A DNA stretch of 64,000 nt. It comes from Sapria himalayana (taxonomy: Eukaryota; Streptophyta; Magnoliopsida; Malpighiales; Rafflesiaceae). Position 1 is the stretch's first letter; the number at the start of each line of letters is the position of its first letter. The translations under genes were made by a program, and so were the position numbers. This document shows positions 48,121 to 57,849 of this stretch, piece after piece. The notes under the pieces are model-generated. The model was given only the letters and a program-made list of their open reading frames with translations, did not search any database and was not told the DNA's origin. The stretch spans positions 744,001 through 808,000 of the forward strand of contig JAREIK010000343.1 of the NCBI GenBank assembly GCA_029783825.1, given 5' to 3'.

Positions 48121-51100
48121 GGAGAAAGAGATGAGAGGGAGAGGGAGGGTGGGAAGGAGGGAGGGAGGAAGGATGAGAGAGAGGGGAAGGAGGGAGAGCG
48201 CGGGGGAGAGGGAGAGGGAGAGAGGAGAGGGCGAGAGAGAGAGAGTTGAACATTCATAGTAATATTCACAGTGCAGCATGACAGACTTTGTAATGGTCTG
48301 CTCTTCTTCTTGGTTTCACGAAATATGAGGTGAGATTACACTTGTCATTGCACATGTGCACTACAGTAATGGTTTTCTCTTTCTTCCATCTTACAGTGTA
48401 TTTGACGTGGCAAGACAACATAGCAGAACACAAGAGAACATTTTGTGCAGAAGTTAGAAAGAATGTGCACCAAAGGGCAGCTCAATTGTTGCAGCAGACT
48501 TCACATCCAATCCATGTTTCTCGCAGCGCTCAGTAAATGCCTTCATTAACTCATCCAGATCTGATTTTATTCTGTCAGCACGGACCTACTCAATCAAACA
48601 ACCCGTTGGGCTTAAATTAAGCTTCCAATAAAAAAGGTCATACCCAGTGCACAAGCCTCCCCCCCCTCTCTATCTCTCTCATTATCATGGGGACTGAGAG
48701 AGAATAATATCATGACAGTTTTACCCCCGAAAATAAGAGAGATTGTATCTAATAAGTCTCTAACCAAGGACCTATTATCCTTGGACAAGGGCACAAGTCA
48801 TCACATCAAGAAAAGACCTCTTAACACACACATGCAGCAAAAGAACTTTCTAGGTGACTAGACATACAAGTGCCACTATTACCCAAATCCATTAACTTTT
48901 GATTTCTTATAAGATCCAGAGTGTAAGTATTTGCGTAATCACAAAAAAAAACAAGCATGACCCAAACAATTAGAGATCACCTGGAGAATACCATCTGCAC
49001 TGCCCCCCTGTTCCATGTTAATTATGGCTTGATGCAACTCTGCCTTCCTCCCCTAAACGTTGATCAAGAGGAATTGTCGTCATGTGAAAGGATAAAATAG
49101 TAAAATCACAATTAGAATATCAATTTCAAAATTAGCATTCCAAATAATAATTTAACAAAAAAATCCAAACTTCCAAAGCAAGCATAACACAGGGGTTCGT
49201 ACATTAGTTTATATGCACACATGGTGGTTCAAGTAGAGGTGTCAACCGGGCCGGACGGGCCGGGCCGGCACGAAAAATTCCGTGCCCGGGCCCGTGCCTG
49301 ACACGGCACGGTTTGGCACGCGGCACGGCACGGCACACCGGCACGGGTCTGTCCCATGCCGGGTGTCCCATGAGCCCGACCCCAGGATGCCCCTCCCGCA
49401 AAAAAAGACCGGGGGTCGGGTTTGATTCGACCCGACCCGCGGTCCTCCGTATCCCGAACCGCTCGGACAGGCAAGCCCGAGTGGGCCAGGCAAGGCACGG
49501 CACGGCCCACCATGCCTACGGGCCGTACCGGGCCGGCATGGTAGCACGATCGTGCCCTAAAAAATGGGCCGGGCCGGGCCGGCCCATTTGACACCTCTAT
49601 GTTTTGCTAAGCGAAAAGTAGCTTTTTTTTCAAGAGAATATGTATTAAAGAAATAAATTAGGCGCCAATGACCATGCTTGGCAAAAATGGGAGCAATATT
49701 AAAAAATATTGCACAATAGTGATGCTCACAAAAGAAAAAGTGCAACAATTAAATAATAAAAAATATCAATTAATAAAAAAAATAATAAAAATATTATATT
49801 TCTCAATATAATAAAAAATTCAAGCATAATAATTTGGAACATATGACATAATAATATATCTCAACACATTTTGTCTCCTGGTGAATATTTTCGCCAGCTA
49901 ATAAAAAAACAAATTGTAAATAATATGTCGTGTGATGATTGCCTCATGCAACATTACTACAACGGTACTACCTACTAGATGTCTTTAGGGTTGAGAATCA
50001 TAAGAAAGATTAAAAAAAAAAATTTAAGAAAATCATATGAGAGAATTAAAATTAATAATATTTATAGATATTTAAGAGGGTGAGACTTAAAAAAAATAAC
50101 AATTTATTATTTTTTTTGGTTGTCTTAGCCAATGTCACAACCTTATGAGTCACAACCTAAAATGTACGGACACGAGGGTACGACACGACAAGATACGGGA
50201 ATACGACAGGACAAGATACGGAGACACGATAAATTAAAAAAAAAACTAGGATACGAATACGATAAAAATTATATGATTTTAAAAAATCATGTATTTAAAT
50301 TTATATAATTTTTCTGTTTATAAACCCCCTCTCCCCAAATTATAAAACCCCCCCAAGTTTTAAAAATTAGAAAATTATACTGCTTCGAAATCCCCCCCCA
50401 CCCCAGTCTTCTTCAAAATCCCCCTCCCCAAATTTAATACTACTTAAAAAATTATATAATTATATAATTATAAAAAACTAGGTTATAAAATTATAAAATT
50501 ATATAACCTACCCCCCCCCCTCCTCCATGTCTTCTTCAAAATCCCCCCCATCTTCTTCGAAATCACCACACGAAAGCCCCTTGCCTCCCCCGGCATCGTC
50601 GGGCACTTAGCATCGATGGACACTCAACGTCGTCGGCCATGTTGGAGTTATTTTGTGTAATAAAAATGCATAGGATACATATCCGATGCGTTGTTCCAAA
50701 CACCACGTGGTGTATCAAACACGGTCCGATCAACGATATGGCACGTGACGTATCGGACACGTATCCGTGCCGTGTCCGTATCCACGTGTCCGACAAGTGG
50801 ACACGGTAGTAGGGAGCCGTACCCATGCTTCCTTGGACACAACATTATCACCATCACTAGTGAGCTTGTTGTCGAGCCTGAGAGTCGGGTAGGTCATGTC
50901 AAGAAGGCCTTTAGGAAATAGGGTCGTGGTCCATGTCAGGAAGCCGAGCCTTATGGCAACCTCTATTTATCGACATTTTGAATGAGATAAGTAACCAACT
51001 CTTCCACCCCCCGGGTTTCAATAAAAATGAGTATTTAGAACTTGAGATGCAAAACCCACCACAAATTCCAACAATGGTCCACCTCATTGTGAGTGCATTG

Positions 51101-54100
51101 TAAGAAGTCTCTAGAACCATCTCCATCTCCTCTTTTATCCCGACCTTTTTCTATCCCAAAAAAAAAAAACCATCATCTAAATGCCACTCTCTTTTTCAAT
51201 GTGGAAGATGGTAAAATTATATGCTACATCTCGAATCAAAAGGGATAGTCACCTAAAAATATCAATATCCAAGAAAAAGCAAAAATTAATATCAAACAAT
51301 ATGAAAAATGCTTTGTTTTTGTAGAAATTTAACACGACAAAATTTCAATTTCATTACTGATAACAAACAAATGAAGAGCCTCTTATATGGAGGGAAAACT
51401 GATTAGGATTTGGAACAACTCACATGCTGAGTAATTTCATGAAAACATAAACAAAATAAAAACATAAAATTGTTATAAATTTTAAACATAAATTTATTAC
51501 ATTAACACTCCCAGGGATGGAGCATAATAATCTAACCACATGTCAATTTAAACCATAATCAAACAATAATCAAAAATTAGTCTTAACGAAAGCCAAAGCA
51601 TTAATCATTAAAAATCTAAATCAGTCTGAGTCAAAACTAAACAAGATTATAAGTCAATTAGAAGTAGAAATAAATCATAATTCTTAATCTATCTAAACTA
51701 AAAACAAACGTCACTACAAGTCCAGCAAAGAGAAGCATGATATTTGTCAACTCAGAGAAGGTTATCATCTACCCAGACAATTGCATCTAATTGACCAAAC
51801 TCAGAGAGTCGATCTCTAACATGGCCATCTTCAAGATCCAATGCAAAATTAAAAATTTCTCTTGAGTAATATTATGATTTGACTAATATTTCTAAAATTG
51901 AAATAAAAGCTCACTGTTGAGACTCTAAATTGTGAAATCACGACATGAATAAGTCACAACATGTTTTGTATTGTTACAATTGAAAGTACCATATATTTGA
52001 GTCACGACCATATTCTTTGATATCAATACACAAATAAAATCACAATATGCTATATTTTGTTGCGACGAAAAAATATTAAGGATTCAAGTTACAATCATTT
52101 TTTTTTAATATTACAACATGAAGAAAGTCATAACATTATTTCTGCTATTATGACTGCAAGTCAAATGAATTCAAGTCACAATTTGTTCTTCAATGTCACA
52201 AAATGAATAAAGTCGCAACATATTTTGAGTTGGAATGAAATCACAACATGATTTCAATTGAAGCGATTGACGGCTTAAAGATTCAAGTCATGACATATTT
52301 TTTGGTATCATGACTAGAATAAAATCATGACATGTTATGTATTGTCGTGATTTAGAACTTAATTCAAAAATTTTTTGTTTGGCCTTACCATAAAAAATCT
52401 TGTGAAAATAAAATTAAAAAAAAAAAAAAAGAATGTCAGCAATAGTTGAAAAATAGCACGTATTTTGCATTTAAGAAAAGAATAATAATAATAATAATAA
52501 TAAAATCTTCTTCTCTTCTTCTCTCCATTCGCTTTCCTCTCCTCCTCTGATGCGTGTGTGTGCTTTTTAATGAGATCTCTCATTATGATATATATATATA
52601 TATGTATATATATGTATATATGTTTCATCAGACTTCTATTTGGGATCTCGCATTTCTATGCCGTGATATGAGATCCCTCATTCAGAATTATAAAATAAAA
52701 TTATTATATTTTAACAATCAAAAATTCAAAATTCTAAGATATTAAACATATTATTTATAATATTTCAAAGTGAAAAAGAAACGAGAGCTTCGAAAAGAAG
52801 TAATTTGTGGAGGGAGACTTTGGATATAATATATTTTATGAGAGAGAGAGAGAGAGGATGCTTGAGATGAGGGGAGGCAAAATGCTTTTGTTTAGGACTA
52901 GTGGAGTCTGTGCTTTAGGCATTTAATAACTATGTTTGGGTCAAAATTTTGTTGATTATTTCTATTGTTCTTACCAGAACAATTGATTTTTCAACCACAA
53001 TTTTATCAGAATCCAAAACATCAACTATGATGTGCACGACACCCCCAGAAGGATAGATTAGAAGCTTTTCCAGCCACAAGGCCTTGAGTTCAGTTGGATT
53101 GTTGATGGAGCCAAAGGGTTTCTGCCTCTGAAACATATTTCTCCGCATTGGTGCTGAAGAACAAGTTCTTGCCTCTGACTGCTTAGCACGCCATCGAGCT
53201 AGAGGTGTCAAACGGGCCGTGCCGGGCCAGCCCGGCACGTTTTTTCCAGGCCCAACTGGGCTTCCGTGCCGGACCAAGCACGGCACGGAACAGTAACCAT
53301 GCCGTGCCTGTCTCGACACAATTTTTTGGGGGTTCAGCCCGGCACGGGCCCGCAGCACAATTCGCCTGGTTCGGCCTGATCGAGCCGAACCCTAAATTAA
53401 AAAAAAATTAGGATTTCGGCGCGCCCGAAACACTAATTCTAAAAAAATTAGGGATTGGGCGCGCCCAAAACCCTAATTCTAAAAATATTAGGAATCGGGC
53501 GCGCCCGAAACCCTAATTTTAAAAAAAAATTAGGGTTTTGGCGCCCAGTAACCCTACTTTTAAAAAAAAAATAGGGTTTCGGCGCCGAGTAACCCTAATT
53601 TAAAAAAAAAATTAAGCACGGTACCGTGCCAGGCCAAGCACGGGACGAGGCTCGGTTGGCCTCGGCACGGCATGGCACGATCGTGCCGTGGTCGGGCACG
53701 GCACGAGCCCGGGCATGGGAAATTTCCGTGCCGTGCCGGCCCAAGCACGGCTGAACCGTGCCATGCCTCGTGCCGGGCCGGGCCACACCTCTACATCGAG
53801 CCCAGGCTAGCAGATTGAAAGCTGATCATTGTTCCATGTTGCAATCCTAGATACAGATATATTTACCACAGCAAATTCGATTGATAAACACTTGATGGCT
53901 TTGACCGCCAAAGTTGGACTTGGTCATACTAACATAGATTGGGCTCTAGTCGTGCCCAGAGGAAGAGATTGATTAGATCAACTTTGGGATAACTTCACAA
54001 AGGCAAGAAATGAGTTGCAGCAAAAAGGCCGGCACATTCTTGTGAGGAAAACATGGCAAATCTGTCATATTTCTTGAGGCAATATTGTTTTTTGTCCCAA

Positions 54101-57100
54101 AAATGTGGGTAGAATTGTCAACTAGGCTGGGAAGCCCGGGTAAGGCACAGTTTAACCATGTTTGCACGACACATCACTGTTCATAACAGGGTCTAGATGT
54201 GCCAAAGGCTAGCCCGAGGCACAGTTCAGGACTTACCGAGCCAGACTTTTTGGCACAAAAGACGCGGCATGGCACAACTCAACACAATGACCTGCTCGGG
54301 ATGGTTTTTAGCCTAACTGGCCTATGGCACATTCCAAACTAGCCTAGAATGAACCAAGCTAGCCTGACTTAACATTGGCTAGCTAGGAGGGAACACAGAT
54401 TAGCCTGGAATGAACCGGGTTAGTCTAGCCAGGCATAACCTGACTTTGCATAAACGAGACAACCAAACACGGCCCAACCAAAATGCATGCCAATGAGCCA
54501 TGTTAGCCAGGCCTAACCTGACCTTGCCGACATGGCACGGCCCATCCTAAAAACTACGTCATGCCCATCATGACGCGGTGGCCTGGACAGGCCTAAAAAT
54601 AAGTCGTGCTAGCACGACACGGCCTGTTTGACACCTTTAAATATGGGCATGCTCTAGTAGGGATTGGCACACTGTGGGTGTGCCCTCTCCCATTTTAGAG
54701 TTCGTTACCCTTACCCATCCATACACTCATCTAGAATTTATCTCTCCTAAAAGACTACTCTGATACCATGTAGAATTATAACACAATAAAATTCAACTTC
54801 ATTACTATAAACAAATTGACTAGTTTAGGTTCTCAGAGATTCACTGAATGGAAGGTGAACAATGAATGAAATCGCTAAATTCTAACACAACCAAACCAAG
54901 TCAGTATGGCAGAGACAACAAATGCAATTCAGCTTGAATTAGGGTTTCATCGTTACCAAATTTTGTTAATACAAAGTCATCAACAAAATCTGAACCATAA
55001 ATTCATCGAGATATAAAAAATTAGGGTTTTTGGTGCCCAAAAAAACACCATGAACAACCATAAGGCGCATTGAAATCAGCATTCTTCTATGGAACAAAAC
55101 AAGTTCAATCGTATTTAGATACGCTTAAATCATCATTAATGTACTGAATCTCATAAGAACTCCAAAATTAAACATGCTTAGTCATAATCACTACTAAGAT
55201 AATTAACCAGTGTGAAAGTTTATCGTATGCATCTACCCTATGGTTAGTAAGTGGAAACTGGGAAGAGGGTAAAAAAAAAATTTTTAACAAGTTTGATAGT
55301 GTTCTAACTGCTTGCCATGCCCAACAATGGCGGCCAAAGAAAATGTCTCTAATATCATATTATAGTGTATAGAAATAAATGATACAGCATGAATACATGC
55401 ATGAGAACATGAATTGGAACATGCAAACAGTAAATTCATGAATTAAAGGCTCCTTATAGTCATTAATAAGCATGAATGATTGAGCTTTATCGGACAAAAC
55501 TAACTGTGACAATTTCAATATGACTGCTAGCAGGCGACAGAACCTGAATATCACGAAATGTGGCCTCTTCAACAGTTAATTTAGATGATACTTCTGCAAC
55601 TTGTTTGTATTTCTCTTCATATTTCTTACCCAACGATTCTGCCTGCAAGAAATAGAAACAGCACAGTGTAAATGGAATCCACACAAAGATGAATTGAAAC
55701 TATCAATTAGAATTAGAAACCATACCTCGTGCTTATCTGCTAATGCCCTTTCTAGTATCTCGTTTAATCTATTATCACATCTGCTTTTATACAGAACCTG
55801 AGACCCGCCAATTGGTTTACACCGGGTCACATACGGAGTGAGAGGAACATGATTATCAAAATCAAACTGGTGTTCTAACTGCTCACCAGATCCTGCATCT
55901 TGTTTCGGTAAAACTCCATTTTCTCTCTCGAATCTAAAATCAGCATCTCAGTTTCATCAGCCTACTTCAAAATTAGAGCAAAATCACAACCCAATCAAGA
56001 CACGTTTAAATCATCACCGGTGCACTGAATCTCATAAGAACTCCATTTTCTCTCTCATAAGAACTCGGTAAAACTCCGAGTGTCCACGTGTCGGACACGT
56101 GGACATGGTATGGACACGGCACGGATACGTGTCTGATACGCCACGTGGCATATCGGACGGATGCGTCGGCTGTCGTATCCATGCCGACAACGCCCGACGA
56201 CATCGCCCATTATGGCCTATTGCCGATTCTGTGGTGCGGTGGGGGTGAGAGCGATTCTGTGGAGGGGGCGAGCATGATTTGTGGAGAGGAGGGCCCGATT
56301 TGTGGGAGGCAATGGGGTGGGGGGGGTGGGCCTAATTTTTATAAAATAAAAAAATTATATTTTTATATAATATAAGATTATAATTAAATATTATTTTATA
56401 AAATAAGATAATTATAAATATTATCTTATAAAAATATATATATTATTTTAATTTTATAAAATTAAAAAATATATTTATTTAATAAAATAAAATAAAATAT
56501 ATTATTTTATTTTATAAAATACATAATATTTATAAATAATAATTTTTATTTTTATTTTTTTTATCATGCCGTATCCTAGCCGTAAATGTATCCTAATTTT
56601 TTTGAATTTATCGTGTCCCCATATCCTGCCGTATCGTATCCTCGTGTCCGTGTCCGTGCTTCTTAATTTTATAGTGATCACCACTGAGATAATTGATCAG
56701 TATGAAAATTTATCGTATGCATCTACCCTGAAATTAGTAAAAGAGAATTTGGGGAGGATAAAAAAAATTTTTTTTTTAAACGTAATCAAATATAAGATGT
56801 TGGAGATCATACCCAGTGCACAAGGATCTCACTTAGTGCAAGATCTGGTGGAGACTAATATCTCAAAAATCTTACCTCCAAAAATAAGAGAGCGTGTGTC
56901 AGATGAGTCTCAAACTCGAGATCTACTGTTCTTGGACAAAGACACTTGACATTGCGCCAAGACATGATCTCTAATACATGTATTAAGCATAGAGATTTCC
57001 CAAATAATCACTCATCTCGATACTATTCTCGCTCAAATATTTTTCTATTTTAGAACTGTTAATGAGATTTGATTTATTCGTTACCAAACCATAACTGTGG

Positions 57101-57791
57101 ATCAGGAATTTATATTTTGATAACATGACATCTTGCACAAGCACTTTCCATCGCAGCGCATTGAATTTGAAAAAAGTAGACATGAATTGAACATATCATT
57201 CACCCCCTGCACATTATTCGAAAAAAAAAATGTGCAGCAGTTAAAAGTGATCCCACTATACCTTCTTTTCTGATGCAATATCAATAGGCATTGGGTTTGG
57301 TGGCTTTTTCGTGCCGCCATCAGAAAGGGTGAGAAAAGAATCCTCCAAAGGTTCTGACGACTTCTGCTCGCCGGCTACTACCATGCTACTGTGCTGGGTA
57401 TCAGTATATGAGAGTGGAGGCCTCAGAGAGGTAGCAGAAGTTGCAGGAAGGCTCTGGTGTGCAGAACCTAAAGATTCAAGAGAGAAAAAAAGCATCGATA
57501 ACGAAGCAGGTGAAGTTGTTTGCAAAAAAAAAAAAAAAGATCAGATTGAAAAACCCAAATCCCACCAGATGTTCCCCAGACAGAACTGCCATTATTAGCA
57601 CTGAATTGATTGGGAACAGAAAATGATTCATCTAACACAGCGTTAATGGGGAGGGCTTCAGGAAGAGAACAGCCCTCCCTATATCGCTCCATCAAATAAA
57701 GAGCAAAGCAGAACTCTTTTAATGAAAGCATGCTATCACCATCCTGGTCGGATAAATCCCATATCTGCTTTAAAACCTCTGGAAAAGAAGA
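42306..57791 (-). CDS. EH-domain endocytic adaptor (Pan1/EPS15-like, plant EH protein), 3' 11 exons, 562 aa, 5' end outside window
   Basis: Plant EH-domain proteins bind NPF-motif partners and act in clathrin-mediated endocytosis. Exons: 57791-57566, 57467-57262, 55961-55887, 55797-55726, 55642-55544, 49052-48981, 48585-48471, 47592-47524, 47276-47042, 46553-46469 and 42740-42306; phases all agree. Content: second half of EH domain 2 with its EF-hand (VLKQIWDLSDQDGDSMLSL, FALYLMERYREG); a linker; a coiled coil (LDSREKMEFYRNKMQDL, LYKSRCDNRLNEI, KKYEEKYKQVAE, NMEQGGSADGILQ, RADRIKSDLDELMKAF); then GWEPGI, WDEDWDKFEDE, a Ser-rich acidic region, SFDESTWGAFD, DSVWGFNP and a C-terminal YFDDADPFGSDGPF. 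Order and motifs match Arabidopsis At1g20760/At1g21630. EH1 and the first half of EH2 are missing; no exon for them lies between 57792 and 61014, so they should be beyond the hAT at the window's right edge. Confidence 0.9.
43221..43676. repeat. 22-bp minisatellite, about 20 units (EH last intron)
   Basis: Contiguous units of gtatcatgtgcaggaggtga-ta with single-base variants (ggaggc, ggagtt, ggaaatt). Regular period 22 from 43261 to 43676 and looser copies before. No spacers. Confidence 0.93.
43886..44395. mobile_element. Non-autonomous hAT element, 510 bp
   Basis: Left end tatgtgtgtcaaacggg (decayed), right end cggttgacacctcta; flanks ggtcatac and agtattac (5/8). Interior with gcacggc words and two inverted ttagg.tttcggcg / gtaaccctaatt units at 44080-44165. 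Lies in the EH gene's last intron. Confidence 0.8.
44839..45610. mobile_element. Tourist/Harbinger-like MITE, about 770 bp
   Basis: Long TIRs: left gagcctgtttgaataactga then aaaaattaagtgctgaaaaat; the right end, inverted, reads gggctcatttgataaaact then aagttaagtgctaaaaaat. An A/T 3-bp flank follows (taa on the right, cta on the left). The interior is AT-rich and non-coding. Lies in the EH gene's last intron. Confidence 0.7.
46616..47015. repeat. (GAA)n/(TTC)n polypurine tract filling an EH intron
   Basis: Starts with (AAT)9, then 330 bp of almost pure purine (aag/gaa/gatgat units). It occupies 400 of the 488 bp between EH exons ending at 47042 and starting at 46553; on the transcribed strand it is polypyrimidine. 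Poly-Ser/Phe/Leu ORFs here are artefacts. Confidence 0.92.
47995..48246. repeat. (GA)n-rich polypurine tract in an EH intron
   Basis: Variable gagaga/gggaga/gagata units with almost no pyrimidines except in the first 70 bp. Located in the intron 48470-47593. ORFs over it are artefacts. Confidence 0.9.
48630..48823 (-). mobile_element. tRNA-derived SINE (Au-like)
   Basis: Minus strand: a box-A-like ttgatgtgatgacttgtgcc, cttgtccaaggat, a box-B-like ggttagagact, then a body and a 3' end cttgtgcactgggtatgacc. Tail and head pattern resemble plant Au-type SINEs. A CT-rich insertion (48657-48680) lies near the 3' end. Lies in an EH intron. Confidence 0.65.
49234..49599. mobile_element. Non-autonomous hAT element, 366 bp
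   Basis: Termini tagaggtgtcaaccgggcc / ggcccatttgacacctcta are intact. Flanks (ggttcaag / tgttttgc) do not match well, so the insertion may be rearranged. Interior GC-rich, and 49310-49500 resembles 18320-18440 of the large hAT (ggttcgtcccatg.., gcccctcccgcaaaaaa), so it derives from that subfamily. Lies in the EH intron 55543-49053. Confidence 0.85.
50158..50835. mobile_element. Mutator-like non-autonomous element, 678 bp
   Basis: Left end taaaatgtacggacacgag, right end cccatgcttccttg; flanks gtcacaacc and gacacaaca (7/9). Same layout as 32802-33414: cacga words, AT-rich core, C-runs (50330-50550), then gacgtatcggacacgtatcc and a degenerate G-box palindrome. Lies in the EH intron 55543-49053. 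Confidence 0.62.
50836..52929. other. EH intron segment, nothing recognised
   Basis: AT-rich, with a (TA)n at 52588-52623, an (AAT)n at 52484-52502 and repeated phrases like aagtcac.acat.tttt (51945-52345), which suggest decayed ~40-bp tandem units. No gene. Confidence 0.45.
52930..53870 (-). other. Unrecognised exon-like segment split by a hAT
   Basis: Host sequence at 52960-53199 joins 53802-53870 once the hAT and one duplication are removed. On the minus strand the join reads FNLLAWARWRAKQSEARTC and goes on through LKALWLEKLLIYPSGGVVH, about 95 codons open. It is more balanced in base composition than its surroundings. I do not recognise the product; it might be a captured gene fragment. 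It lies in an EH intron, in the same direction. Confidence 0.3.
53200..53793. mobile_element. Non-autonomous hAT element, 594 bp, perfect 8-bp TSD
   Basis: Left end tagaggtgtcaaacgggcc, right end gccacacctcta (slightly shortened); catcgagc on both sides. Central array of five inverted telo-box-like units (53395-53615), with gcgcgcccgaaaccctaatt on one side and aattaggatttcggcgc on the other. Confidence 0.92.
54110..54639. mobile_element. Old hAT non-autonomous element, 530 bp
   Basis: Left end tagaattgtcaactaggc, right end cctgtttgacaccttta; flanks aatgtggg and aatatggg (7/8). Interior includes several agcctggaatgaac-type units (54340-54430). Confidence 0.82.
54758..54770 (-). other. LTR-retroelement primer-binding-site remnant
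   Basis: ctctgataccatg is the reverse complement of catggtatcagag, the tRNA-iMet primer site used by copia and Cassandra elements. No intact LTR pair found around it. Confidence 0.45.
55146..55240 (+). repeat. 5S-rRNA-derived repeat
   Basis: gaatctcataagaactcc, aaaattaaacatgcttagtc and cactactaagat follow plant 5S rRNA order, then a tail tttatcgtatgcatctaccc shared with 34528-34620 and the copy at 56669. Sits 300 bp from an EH exon, in the same intron. Confidence 0.62.
56027..56735 (+). repeat. 5S-rRNA-derived repeat split by a Mutator-like insertion
   Basis: The 5' piece gaatctcataagaactcc (56027-56044) and the 3' piece gatcaccactgagat plus tail tttatcgtatgcatctaccc (56673-56730) belong to one repeat. 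The element at 56081-56668 lies between them. Part of EH exon 3 (cggtaaaactcc.ttttctctctc) seems duplicated at 56041-56080. Confidence 0.5.
56081..56668 (-). mobile_element. Mutator-like element, reverse orientation, one end lost
   Basis: Carries the family's perfect ccacgtgtc-g-gacacgtgg palindrome (56089-56107), ggatacgtgtctgatacg, AT-rich ataaaatattatttt tracts and, at the right, ctcgtgtccgtgtccgtgcttctt. The terminus on the left is missing. Lies in the EH intron 57261-55962. Confidence 0.55.
56806..56975 (-). mobile_element. tRNA-derived SINE (Au-like)
   Basis: Minus strand: box A ttggcgcaatgtcaagtg, tttgtccaagaacag, box B-like gagtttgagact, and 3' end ccttgtgcactgggtatga. The best-preserved SINE in the window; its head matches the tandem array in PAT intron 5. 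Confidence 0.7.
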
Positions 57792-57849
57792 CTGTAAGCA
57801 AGAAAGAAAGCAACCAGGAAACATGAGCACAAAATACATGTGAGTTGTC

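Noticed and set aside
47932..48279. Three overlapping Ser/Leu/Pro-rich minus ORFs
   Set aside because: Products of the GA-rich tract; open in all frames because of low complexity.
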